Assembly: GCA_022771205.1 (NCBI GenBank)
Contig: JALFCF010000005.1
Coordinates: 154,399-194,886 of the forward strand
DNA from: Mycoplasmatota bacterium
Lineage (GTDB): Bacteria > Bacillota_I > Bacilli_A > RF39 > UBA660
DNA: 40,488 nt
Reading direction: 5' to 3'
Of this stretch, positions 25,507 to 32,390 are shown piece after piece. Positions within the stretch are counted from its first letter, which is position 1. Each line of letters begins with the position of its first letter. The notes beneath the pieces are model-generated. The model was not told the DNA's origin and ran no database searches. It saw only the letters and a program-made list of their open reading frames with translations. Position numbers and translations under genes: made by a program.

Positions 25507-26151
25507 ATGAGAAGAAGAAAATTAAAACCATATGTCCTACCAACGTTAATTGTTATAGCAATAGTCAGTGTAATGTTTGGAACAGCCACGTTAAGAACAA
25601 CCTTAAAAAAAGGTAGTTCAAATGATGAATTGACTAGTTACGTAACTAACACAATATTAGAAGAAAAAGAACCAGTAATAAACGAAACAAAAATGATTAT
25701 CAATCCATATACTGATACTACAGTAACTATAGGAAAAAACTATTATGATTACAAAGCAGATTCTGCAACTCAAGAAAAGTCAATTATATATCATGATAAT
25801 ACATACATGCAAAATTCTGGTATAGATTTTATAGGAAAAGAAAACTTCGATGTAGTTGCTATATTAGATGGTAGTGTAACAGATGTAAAGGAAGATGATA
25901 CTTTAGGAAAAGTTGTGGAAATAAAACATGATAATGGATATGTAAGTATTTATCAAAGTTTATCAGAGGTAAATGTGAAAAAAGGGGATATGGTGACTCA
26001 AGGTCAAGTGATTGGAAAAAGTGGAAATAATGAGTTAGATAAAGAAATGGCAAATCATTTACATTTTGAATTATATATCAATGGCAAGGTAGTAAATCCC
26101 ACACTTTACTTAAATAAGGAACTTCAAACTTCTGAAAAAAAAGAGCAATAG
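25507..26151 (+). CDS. spoIIQ: SpoIIQ-like forespore engulfment protein, degenerate M23 domain
   Basis: 214 aa from the ATG at 25507 (RBS GAGGTG); an in-frame TTG at 25477 lies in the promoter. One N-terminal helix (about 9-27), then an M23/LytM fold. Of the usual metal and catalytic residues, D107 and H184xH186 remain. The first His of HxGxD is Asn103 (NSGIDF), and the His of YxHL is Ser151 (YQSL). B. subtilis SpoIIQ is likewise thought to be inactive and works by binding SpoIIIAH across the intermembrane space. Position directly before mbl matches Bacillus and supports spoIIQ over a generic M23 peptidase. Confidence 0.85.
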   Translation: MRRRKLKPYVLPTLIVIAIVSVMFGTATLRTTLKKGSSNDELTSYVTNTILEEKEPVINETKMIINPYTDTTVTIGKNYYDYKADSATQEKSIIYHDNTYMQNSGIDFIGKENFDVVAILDGSVTDVKEDDTLGKVVEIKHDNGYVSIYQSLSEVNVKKGDMVTQGQVIGKSGNNELDKEMANHLHFELYINGKVVNPTLYLNKELQTSEKKEQ

Positions 26152-26162
26152 TCTCTTTTTTT
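26134..26162 (+). terminator. Terminator after spoIIQ
   Basis: A-run plus GAG (26143-26145), loop CAATAGT, CTC (26153-26155) plus T-run. The paired A/T flanks extend the short GC stem. Confidence 0.65.
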
Positions 26163-26248
26163 CATAAATATAAAAAATATGAATATATTTTATTATAAAT
26201 CTGAAATTTTATGATAAAATATTAATGACAGAAAAGGAAGTGACATAT

Positions 26249-27244
26249 ATGTGGGCAAAAGATATAGGAATAGATTTAGGAACAGCAAACGTTTTAATAT
26301 ATGTTAAGGGGCAAGGAATAGTATTAAACGAACCAAGTATAGTTGCTATAGATACAGATTCAAAAAGTGTTATTGCAGTGGGAACTGAAGCTAATGATAT
26401 GTTAGGCAGAACTCCAGGAAAAGTAAAGGCTATTAAACCAATGAAAGATGGTGTTATTGCAGATTTTGAAATAACAGAAATTATGCTAAATTCATTCATA
26501 AAAAAAATAAAAGCCAAAAAACTTTTCTCAAGACCTAGAATTTTAATATGCTGTCCAACTAATATTACTCCTGTAGAAAAAAATGCTATTAAAGAAGCGG
26601 CAGAAAGAACAGGAGCCAGAAAAGTATATATAGAAGAAGAACCAAAAGTAGCAGCAATTGGTGCAGGTATGGACATTTCAAGGCCTACTGCTAACATGGT
26701 AATAGATATTGGAGGTGGAACAACTGATATAGCAATTCTATCACTAAATGATATTGTTTCTTCTACATCTGTACGTATTGCTGGAAATGTATTTGACCAA
26801 GATATTATTAAATATATAAAGGAAAAGTATAAATTATTAATAGGAGAAAGAACTGCAGAAGATATAAAAATAGAGTTTTCTAATATATTTGATCCAAATA
26901 AAAAAGAAAAATTAGAAGTAAGAGGAAGAAATCTCATTACTGGATTGCCAGACACAATAGAAATTACCCAAGATGAAACTAAGTTGGCATTAGAAGAAAG
27001 CATTCAAAAAATAGTAAAAGCAACAACAAATGTCTTAGAGCAGACACCACCAGAATTGTCTGGGGACATTGTAGAAAAAGGAATTGTACTAACTGGTGGA
27101 GGAGCCATGTTAAAAGGTTTACCAGAATTATTAGAAAAAGAGTTACAAGTTCCTATTTTAATTGCAGAGTCACCTTTAACTTGCGTAGCAGAAGGAACTG
27201 GAACTTTATTAAATAATATTACATTATTAGAAGAAGACCAATAA
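26249..27244 (+). CDS. mbl: MreB-like actin homologue Mbl
   Basis: 331 aa from the ATG at 26249 (RBS AAAGGAAGTGA); an in-frame ATG at 26225 is unsupported. Actin-fold motifs are intact: DIGIDLGTANVLIYVKG (phosphate 1), VIDIGGGTTDIAILS (phosphate 2) and LTGGGAMLKGL (adenosine). Filaments guide lateral cell-wall synthesis, implying a rod or ovoid cell. The start DIGIDLGTANVLI and CCPTNIT segment match Mbl better than MreB, and the spoIIQ-mbl order is as in Bacillus. Confidence 0.92.
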   Translation: MWAKDIGIDLGTANVLIYVKGQGIVLNEPSIVAIDTDSKSVIAVGTEANDMLGRTPGKVKAIKPMKDGVIADFEITEIMLNSFIKKIKAKKLFSRPRILICCPTNITPVEKNAIKEAAERTGARKVYIEEEPKVAAIGAGMDISRPTANMVIDIGGGTTDIAILSLNDIVSSTSVRIAGNVFDQDIIKYIKEKYKLLIGERTAEDIKIEFSNIFDPNKKEKLEVRGRNLITGLPDTIEITQDETKLALEESIQKIVKATTNVLEQTPPELSGDIVEKGIVLTGGGAMLKGLPELLEKELQVPILIAESPLTCVAEGTGTLLNNITLLEEDQ

Positions 27245-27257
27245 AATTGGTTTTTTT
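27237..27257 (+). terminator. Terminator overlapping the mbl stop codon
   Basis: ACCAAT (27237-27242) / ATTGGT (27246-27251), loop AAA, then T-run. Confidence 0.85.
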
Positions 27258-27278
27258 CTTTTCTATTAAAAATAATTC

Positions 27279-27287
27279 TGCTATAAT
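27279..27287 (+). promoter_or_regulatory. Extended -10 promoter for the TagO-like gene
   Basis: TGcTATAAT, 21 bp before the start at 27308. Confidence 0.6.
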
Positions 27288-27307
27288 TTTAATAGGAAGT
27301 GACAAGA

Positions 27308-28408
27308 ATGAAAGAACAAATCCTAAGTGCAAGTAAAATAGTATTAATTACATTTTTATTTACAGCTTTGATTATGCCAATAATTAAAAGAATTGCTATA
27401 CATGTAGGAGCCATAGATGTCCCACGTGCTGACGAAGGACATAGACATATTCATAAAAAAGCAACACCAATGTTAGGTGGCGTAGGAATATTTTTAGGCT
27501 TTCTATTTGGATATATGTTATTTGGTGAACAGAGTATTAGAATGAATTCTATATTAATTGGTAGTTTTATTATTATACTGACTGGTATCATGGATGACAT
27601 AAAACCAATTAGAGCTTATCAGAAAATGATAGGGCATTTACTAGCTGCATGTATTATAGTCTTTTACGGACAAATTACATTGGATAATATTACCGCTTTT
27701 GGTTTTTCACTAGACTTTGGAATATTTGCACCATGGATTACAATTTTTTTCATTGTAGCCTGTACGAATATTATTAATTTGATAGATGGGTTAGATGGAT
27801 TAAGTGGAGGAGTTTGTTCTATTTTTTATTTAACTATTGGTATTATTGGGTTTTATCAAGGCAGAAGTGGAAGTTTGGTTATGATTTTAACTTTCATTAT
27901 GTTAGGTTCTACACTAGGATTCTTATTACATAACTTTTATCCTGCTAAAATATTTGCTGGTGATTGTGCAACATTCATGGGATTTATCATTTCAGTTATT
28001 ACATTATTAGAATTCAAAGGACCAGCACTAACTTCATTCTTTGTCCCTGTTATGATTTTAGGAATACCTATTTTAGACACATTATTCGCTATCATAAGAA
28101 GATTATTAAAAGGCCAACCACCATTCCAAGCAGACAAAAAACATTTACATCATCAATTACTAGGTATGAATTTTTCTCAAAGAACCACAGTTTTAATTAT
28201 CTATGGTATAAACTTATTGTTTGCAGCTGCATCTATTCTTTATACAATTAAAGATCCAGTTTTAGGAAAAATAATATATATTATCATATTTATTATTGTA
28301 TTATGGTTTGTATTACATACAACGATAATATCAGATAAAACTCCAACAAGAACGAAACAAATAGAAGAAAAAATATCTTTCTTTAACAGAAAAAGAAAGA
28401 AGTCCTAA
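27308..28408 (+). CDS. tagO: Undecaprenyl-phosphate GlcNAc-1-phosphate transferase (TagO/WecA type)
   Basis: 366 aa from the ATG at 27308 (RBS AGGAAGTGA); an in-frame GTG at 27299 overlaps that site. About ten membrane helices. Family motifs: GAIDVPRADEGHRHIHKK, MLGGVGIF, MDDIKPI (DD motif), NIINLIDGLDGLSGG, FAGDCATFMGF and KKHLHHQLL. It transfers GlcNAc-1-P (or a similar sugar phosphate) onto the C55 lipid carrier, starting teichoic acid or other surface polymers. No further polymer genes are adjacent, so the end product is unknown. Confidence 0.88.
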   Translation: MKEQILSASKIVLITFLFTALIMPIIKRIAIHVGAIDVPRADEGHRHIHKKATPMLGGVGIFLGFLFGYMLFGEQSIRMNSILIGSFIIILTGIMDDIKPIRAYQKMIGHLLAACIIVFYGQITLDNITAFGFSLDFGIFAPWITIFFIVACTNIINLIDGLDGLSGGVCSIFYLTIGIIGFYQGRSGSLVMILTFIMLGSTLGFLLHNFYPAKIFAGDCATFMGFIISVITLLEFKGPALTSFFVPVMILGIPILDTLFAIIRRLLKGQPPFQADKKHLHHQLLGMNFSQRTTVLIIYGINLLFAAASILYTIKDPVLGKIIYIIIFIIVLWFVLHTTIISDKTPTRTKQIEEKISFFNRKRKKS

Positions 28409-28436
28409 AAACTGCTAATTCTAGCAGTTTTTTTTC
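28409..28436 (+). terminator. Terminator after the TagO-like gene
   Basis: AAACTGCTA (28409-28417) / TAGCAGTTT (28422-28430), loop ATTC, then T-run. Confidence 0.9.
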
Positions 28437-28482
28437 GAATACACATTGGCAAAATTTGGAAATAAAATATAAGGAGATTAGT

Positions 28483-29214
28483 ATGATAAATTTTATAATT
28501 TGTGAAGATGAACCAGAATTGTTAAAAGAATATAAATATCAAATTGACAAATTTATGATGAAATATGATATAGATTATAAAACTCATATGTTTACTAGTT
28601 ATGATAGCAAATGGGAGAAAAGTGTCCGAAAAATAAAAGGGTTTAAAGTATATTTATTAGATATAAAAACAGCAAATGGTTCAGGAATCAATGCTGCAAG
28701 ACAAATTAGAGAAGAATATGATGATTGGGTATCTATGATTATTATGATTTCAGGATATGCAGAGTATAAGTATGAAGCACTAGGAAAAAGGTTGATGCTA
28801 GTAGATTTTATCAATAAATTAGATTGTTCTGAACAGAAGTTACAAGACGCATTATTGATCTGTTTGAAACATTATGATAATAAATATAAATGCTTGAGAT
28901 ATACATACAAAAATATCGCCTATAATGTAGAATTCAGAAGTATTATAAAAATAGAAAAAGAAATGGATAGCAAACGTTGTATAATACATGCAGAAGAAGG
29001 AGATTATCCGATTAAAGGAACTTTAAATGAAGTGTTACAAAAACTAGACAAAAGATTCTTTAAATGTAATAGATCTATAGCAATCAATGTAGAACAAGTA
29101 CAATATTATAATTTGGGTAAAAATGTAGCTGTTCTCAAAAACGGAGAAGAATTTAAAGATGTATCAAGAAACAAAAAGAAGGAGATGTTTAACCATGTTA
29201 GAGGTGTTGGCTAG
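28483..29214 (+). CDS. agrA: AgrA-like response regulator with LytTR DNA-binding domain
   Basis: 243 aa from the ATG at 28483, which follows AAGGAGAT; an in-frame ATG at 28456 has no site. The receiver domain has acidic residues IICEDEPE, phospho-acceptor Asp60 in VYLLDIKTANGSG and a later K (NKLD). The C-terminal LytTR domain (about 140-243) shows FFKCNRSIAINVEQV and LKNGEEFKDVSRNKK. Such regulators bind direct-repeat sites after phosphorylation by an AgrC-type kinase. The gene overlaps the kinase by 20 bp and, unusually, precedes it. Confidence 0.9.
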   Translation: MINFIICEDEPELLKEYKYQIDKFMMKYDIDYKTHMFTSYDSKWEKSVRKIKGFKVYLLDIKTANGSGINAARQIREEYDDWVSMIIMISGYAEYKYEALGKRLMLVDFINKLDCSEQKLQDALLICLKHYDNKYKCLRYTYKNIAYNVEFRSIIKIEKEMDSKRCIIHAEEGDYPIKGTLNEVLQKLDKRFFKCNRSIAINVEQVQYYNLGKNVAVLKNGEEFKDVSRNKKKEMFNHVRGVG

Positions 29215-30493
29215 AATTTTTTGTGCTCTAATAATAACTATCACGGGTACCCATGTTATTAATAGTATTACTAAAAAGGAAACCAAAATAATCAACTATA
29301 ATAAAAATATTATTGCAATTTTAGCCACATCATTATGTATAGGATATCTATACAAAATTGATTATACAGGATTGGCAACAATTGTTATTTATTTGTTATA
29401 CATAATAACATATAAGTTTATATATAAATTATCGATAGAAGAAGCTACTATAAGTAGTGCATTATTTATGGTTATATTAGCTTTAGCTGATGTATTAACA
29501 TCATTAATCTTTATGAATTTTTATCCTGCTAATATAATTAGAGCAAATAGTTTGTTTTTCGTCTTATCTAATATAACAGTAAGTATAATAACTATTTTGT
29601 TAATCAAAGTAAAATGGATAAATATTACTTTAAATAAATTTTATTGTGGTTGTGTACATAAACAATCAATTACAAATATCATATTTTTTTCATTACTAAT
29701 TATTGGATTTAGCTATTTAATTTATAATATAGGTTTATCTAAAATATTTAGTAAAGAATATTTAATAAATTTCATTGTTTTGATTATTTATATTATTATT
29801 ACGTATATATTTATAGGAAACCAAAATAAATACAAAAAATTAGAAACAGAATATGATACTTTGTTTAAATATATACAAACATTTGAAGATTGGATAGAAA
29901 AAGAACAATTAAATCGTCATGAATATAAAAATCAACTAGCCGTCCTTAGATGTTTAACTAAAGATAAGAAAGTAAAAGACAAAATAGATGAAATTCTAGA
30001 AGATAATATTAATATTGAAGGACAAGAGGTAACAAATTTCAAAAATCTTCCAAAAGGAGGACTTAAGGGTTTGATGTATTATAAAGCAGCAATTGCTCAA
30101 AAACAGAAGATTCATTTAACTACAGATGTGTGTATAGAAAAAAACTGTGTATTAACTAAATTGTCAGAAAAAGAGATACGAATTTTATGTAAATTAATAG
30201 GAATATATTTTGATAATGCTATAGAGGCTGCCGTTGAAAGTAGAAAGAAAAATATAACTATAGAAATATATGAATTAAAAGATAGAGTGAATTTTATATT
30301 CTCTAATACTTTTAAAAAACATAAAAATATGCAGGATAGAAATAAAAAGGGAGTATCTTCTAAGGGAGAAGGTAGAGGAAATGGTTTATATTTTGCCAAT
30401 AAACTTATAAAGGAAAATAGTTGGATAGAAGAAAAGCAGGAAATCATAGACAATTATTATGTTCAACAAATATCTGTAAAAACAAAAAAATAA
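29195..30493 (+). CDS. agrC: AgrC-like peptide-sensing histidine kinase (GHKL)
   Basis: 432 aa from the ATG at 29195 (RBS AAGGAGATG within agrA); an upstream in-frame ATG at 29159 is inside agrA. The N-terminal half has about six membrane helices. The cytoplasmic part has a DHp helix with phospho-acceptor His in LNRHEYKNQLAVL, then a GHKL ATPase with GIYFDNAIEAAVE (N box) and GEGRGNGLYFANKL (G box). This is the AgrC/HPK10 architecture that senses cyclic peptides. It converges with agrD/agrB, the reverse of the staphylococcal agrBDCA operon. Confidence 0.9.
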   Translation: MLEVLARIFCALIITITGTHVINSITKKETKIINYNKNIIAILATSLCIGYLYKIDYTGLATIVIYLLYIITYKFIYKLSIEEATISSALFMVILALADVLTSLIFMNFYPANIIRANSLFFVLSNITVSIITILLIKVKWINITLNKFYCGCVHKQSITNIIFFSLLIIGFSYLIYNIGLSKIFSKEYLINFIVLIIYIIITYIFIGNQNKYKKLETEYDTLFKYIQTFEDWIEKEQLNRHEYKNQLAVLRCLTKDKKVKDKIDEILEDNINIEGQEVTNFKNLPKGGLKGLMYYKAAIAQKQKIHLTTDVCIEKNCVLTKLSEKEIRILCKLIGIYFDNAIEAAVESRKKNITIEIYELKDRVNFIFSNTFKKHKNMQDRNKKGVSSKGEGRGNGLYFANKLIKENSWIEEKQEIIDNYYVQQISVKTKK

Positions 30494-30520
30494 AAAGGAG
30501 TTTAATCTTTAAAAACTCCT
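30490..30520 (-). terminator. Terminator of the agrB-agrD transcript, overlapping both agrD and the agrC boundary
   Basis: AGGAGTTT (30496-30503) / AAACTCCT (30513-30520). On the minus strand it runs into a T-rich tract inside the end of agrC. The stem uses agrD's last codons and stop. On the plus strand no T-run follows, so it mainly serves the minus-strand transcript. Confidence 0.7.
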
Positions 30521-30624
30521 AACATATTTGGTTCCTCCATTAACCATACAATGCATCCAGTACTAGCAGCCCCAGTTACCAACATTGCAACTGCCATTAA
30601 CAATTGTGATATTCTTTTTTTCAT
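30502..30624 (-). CDS. agrD: AgrD-like autoinducing peptide precursor
   Basis: A 40-aa peptide read on the minus strand. Parts: basic start MKKR, an amphipathic hydrophobic leader (residues 5-21), then TGCIVWLMEEP at 22-32 and a short tail ending VFKD. AgrD precursors have exactly this plan, with a Cys that closes a five-residue thiolactone ring and an acidic, proline-containing tail. By analogy the ring would be Cys24-Leu28 (CIVWL), cut after Leu28 by AgrB; cleavage after Met29 is possible. AAAGGAG lies 14 nt before the ATG. It is 35 bp downstream of agrB and ends 8 bp from agrC. Confidence 0.88.
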   Translation of the reverse strand: MKKRISQLLMAVAMLVTGAASTGCIVWLMEEPNMLGVFKD

Positions 30625-30659
30625 AATTTTCTAATACACTCCTTTACTAAAATAATATA

Positions 30660-31268
30660 TTAAATATTCTTTTGAATATTTAACGTCTTATAATTATTGT
30701 ATGGCTGTTTAAACAGCCTATAAGTAATAGGACTAATGATTATCGCTTGAATAATTAAAGCGGATAAAAAAATAGGTGTCCAATACTCACTTTTTAATAA
30801 GATAATTATTGATGTATAAATAAAACCAATCATAACAGTAATAATTTTACGAATGATTCTCTTTTTTTTATTTGAAAGAGGTCTTTTTTTTGTATCAGCT
30901 GGTGCAAAAAGTAAATAGTGGAAGATACAAATTGCACAAATACCATATACAAAAGTGTTTGATAATTGAAAGTGAAACAACAAAAATGGTATCACAATAA
31001 AGTTAAAAGTAGAAAATAATAAGCACTGATAACTTTTTTCAGCATGAAATCCGAAACCGGTATAACGAATGACGTTAAAAAAAATAATAATTAATAAAAA
31101 TTCTTTTAACATATTTAAAATAATTGCTAAAGAAGTTAATATTATTAATTTTGATATTGTAAGATAAAGTCCTTCTAAACCGTATTTTATCCTTTTTTTG
31201 TCGTAGTTAGAAATGGATTGGTATTTGCATATAAATTTCATACTATTATCCAAAAATAATTGTTTCAT
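30660..31268 (-). CDS. agrB: AgrB-like accessory gene regulator peptidase/transporter
   Basis: 202 aa from the ATG at 31268, with GGTGAT upstream; a TTG two codons earlier (31274) is an alternative. Membrane protein with about five or six helices. The cysteine-protease dyad is in place: His in YTGFGFHAEK and Cys in YQCLLF, seven residues apart like His77/Cys84 of S. aureus AgrB. LLFAPADTKKRPL is the family's other signature. It would cut and cyclise the AgrD peptide encoded just downstream. Confidence 0.93.
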   Translation of the reverse strand: MKQLFLDNSMKFICKYQSISNYDKKRIKYGLEGLYLTISKLIILTSLAIILNMLKEFLLIIIFFNVIRYTGFGFHAEKSYQCLLFSTFNFIVIPFLLFHFQLSNTFVYGICAICIFHYLLFAPADTKKRPLSNKKKRIIRKIITVMIGFIYTSIIILLKSEYWTPIFLSALIIQAIIISPITYRLFKQPYNNYKTLNIQKNI

Positions 31269-31297
31269 AGACAATCACCGTAACCTCTAACAAGTTC

Positions 31298-31303
31298 ATT
31301 ATA
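31298..31303 (-). promoter_or_regulatory. -10 element for agrB-agrD
   Basis: TATAAT on the minus strand, 30 bp from the ATG. The -35 region (TGTTTT) is poor, which would suit activator dependence. Confidence 0.5.
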
Positions 31304-31341
31304 ATAATTAAATTAACTTTAAAACAGAAAAATCCTTAAAT

Positions 31342-31358
31342 AGCATAAAAACAGCATA
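31342..31358. promoter_or_regulatory. Tandem AGCATA repeat upstream of agrB
   Basis: AGCATA at 31342-31347 and 31353-31358, one helical turn (11 bp) apart, 39-55 bp upstream of the agrB -10. A candidate binding site for the LytTR regulator encoded at 28483-29214. Confidence 0.35.
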
Positions 31359-31360
31359 TT

Positions 31361-31379
31361 TTTGTCGAATTTTGTCGAA
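31361..31379. promoter_or_regulatory. Tandem Spo0A-box-like sequences
   Basis: TTTGTCGAA at 31361-31369 and again at 31371-31379, exactly 10 bp apart and on one face of the helix. Each contains TGTCGAA, the core of the Spo0A box. They lie in the agrB-csp intergenic region, and I saw no other TGTCGA in the window. Another regulator could use them. Confidence 0.5.
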
Positions 31380-31517
31380 AAATAGTAAAATAATACCAAA
31401 TAAGTATAGTAAGAATACAATTAGAGGAACTTTTATCAAAAAAATAACAAAAATTGGTATTATTAAAACACCAAGAAGATATTGGTAAGTAATTGGTAGA
31501 AATGAGGTGTAAGCAAG

Positions 31518-31736
31518 ATGGTTGGACGCGTAAAGTGGTTCAATAACGAAAAGGGTTATGGCTTTATCGAATACAAAGAAAATGAAGATGTATTCGTTCA
31601 CTATTCTGCAATAGAATTAGAAGGTTATAAAACTTTATCAGAAGGACAACTAGTAGAGTTTAAGTTGGTAGAAACAAGCAAAGGATACCAAGCCTTAAAT
31701 GTACAATTAGTTAAAGAAACTGCCACTGTTAAATAG
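31518..31736 (+). CDS. Cold-shock domain protein
   Basis: 72-aa single cold-shock domain: [17 protein letters not shown] (RNP1-like) and DVFVHYSAI (RNP2-like). Such proteins bind single-stranded RNA and act as chaperones. The ATG follows GAGGTG. The 240-bp gap to divergent agrB contains the tandem TTTGTCGAA repeats. A terminator follows, so it is a single-gene unit. Confidence 0.92.
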   Translation: MVGRVKWFNNEKGYGFIEYKENEDVFVHYSAIELEGYKTLSEGQLVEFKLVETSKGYQALNVQLVKETATVK

Positions 31737-31748
31737 TGGTTTTTTTTT
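31723..31748 (+). terminator. Terminator overlapping the cold-shock gene stop codon
   Basis: CCACT (31723-31727) / AGTGG (31735-31739), then nine T. Confidence 0.85.
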
Positions 31749-31756
31749 GAAAATTA

Positions 31757-31765
31757 TGCTATACT
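31757..31765 (+). promoter_or_regulatory. Extended -10 promoter for hpf
   Basis: TGcTATACT, 22 bp before the hpf start. Confidence 0.55.
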
Positions 31766-31787
31766 ACAAATATAAGGAGGTGATAGT

Positions 31788-32318
31788 ATGGAAATTATTA
31801 TTCATGGAGATAAACTAAAAGTTACTGATGCTATGAAAGAATATATTGAAGAGAAACTAGAAAAGCTAAATAAGTACCTAGAAAATAGCGAAAATGTTCG
31901 CGCATCTGTCATAGTTAAAGTAAAAAATCATGAACAACGAGTAGAAATTACCATACCACTAAAGGCATTTATTTTAAGATCTGAAGAATCTAAAGATGAC
32001 TTCTATGCAGCTGTTGATAAAACAATTGATAAATTAGAAAGGCAAATCAGAAAAAATAAGACGAGAATTATGTCTAAACAAGTAAAGACAAATAGAGATT
32101 TTTCTATGTCTGCATTTGCTGATGAGGAAGAATCAGATGATAAAAAGATCTTAAAGAGAAAGAAAGTTGAAGTAAAACCAATGAATGAAGAAGAGGCAAT
32201 ACTTCAAATGGAGCTCTTAGGTCACCAATTCTATATGTATAAGGACAGCGATACAGACCAAGTTGCAGTCGTATATAAGAGAACTGACGGAAACTATGGT
32301 GTAATCGAGTCTGAATAA
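31788..32318 (+). CDS. hpf: Long-form ribosome hibernation promoting factor
   Basis: 176 aa: an N-terminal RaiA/YfiA domain (about 1-95, with KVTDAMKEYIEEKLEKL), a charged linker, and a C-terminal dimerisation domain (about 120-176, with EEAILQMELLGHQFYMYKD and NYGVIE). Long HPF alone makes inactive 100S ribosome dimers. RBS AAGGAGGTGAT precedes the ATG. The hpf-secA order is as in Bacillus. Confidence 0.95.
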   Translation: MEIIIHGDKLKVTDAMKEYIEEKLEKLNKYLENSENVRASVIVKVKNHEQRVEITIPLKAFILRSEESKDDFYAAVDKTIDKLERQIRKNKTRIMSKQVKTNRDFSMSAFADEEESDDKKILKRKKVEVKPMNEEEAILQMELLGHQFYMYKDSDTDQVAVVYKRTDGNYGVIESE

Positions 32319-32325
32319 CAAGAAA

Positions 32326-32360
32326 AAGGAAGAATAATCTTTTATTCTTCCTTTTTTTTT
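32326..32360 (+). terminator. Terminator after hpf
   Basis: GGAAGAATAA (32328-32337) / TTATTCTTCC (32342-32351), then nine T. Confidence 0.9.
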
Positions 32361-32390
32361 GATAAAATAAATAGTTAAGGAGATGTCAGA

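Noticed and set aside
26209-27003. Minus-strand ORF of 264 codons
   Set aside because: It is antisense to mbl, whose frame has complete actin-fold motifs. Low-complexity Ser/Ile/Phe composition typical of a shadow frame.
31361-31379. The 10-bp TTTGTCGAA repeat as a typical LytTR (AgrA) site
   Set aside because: LytTR half-sites are usually spaced about 21 bp and look different. The TGTCGAA core fits a Spo0A box better, though no assignment is proven.
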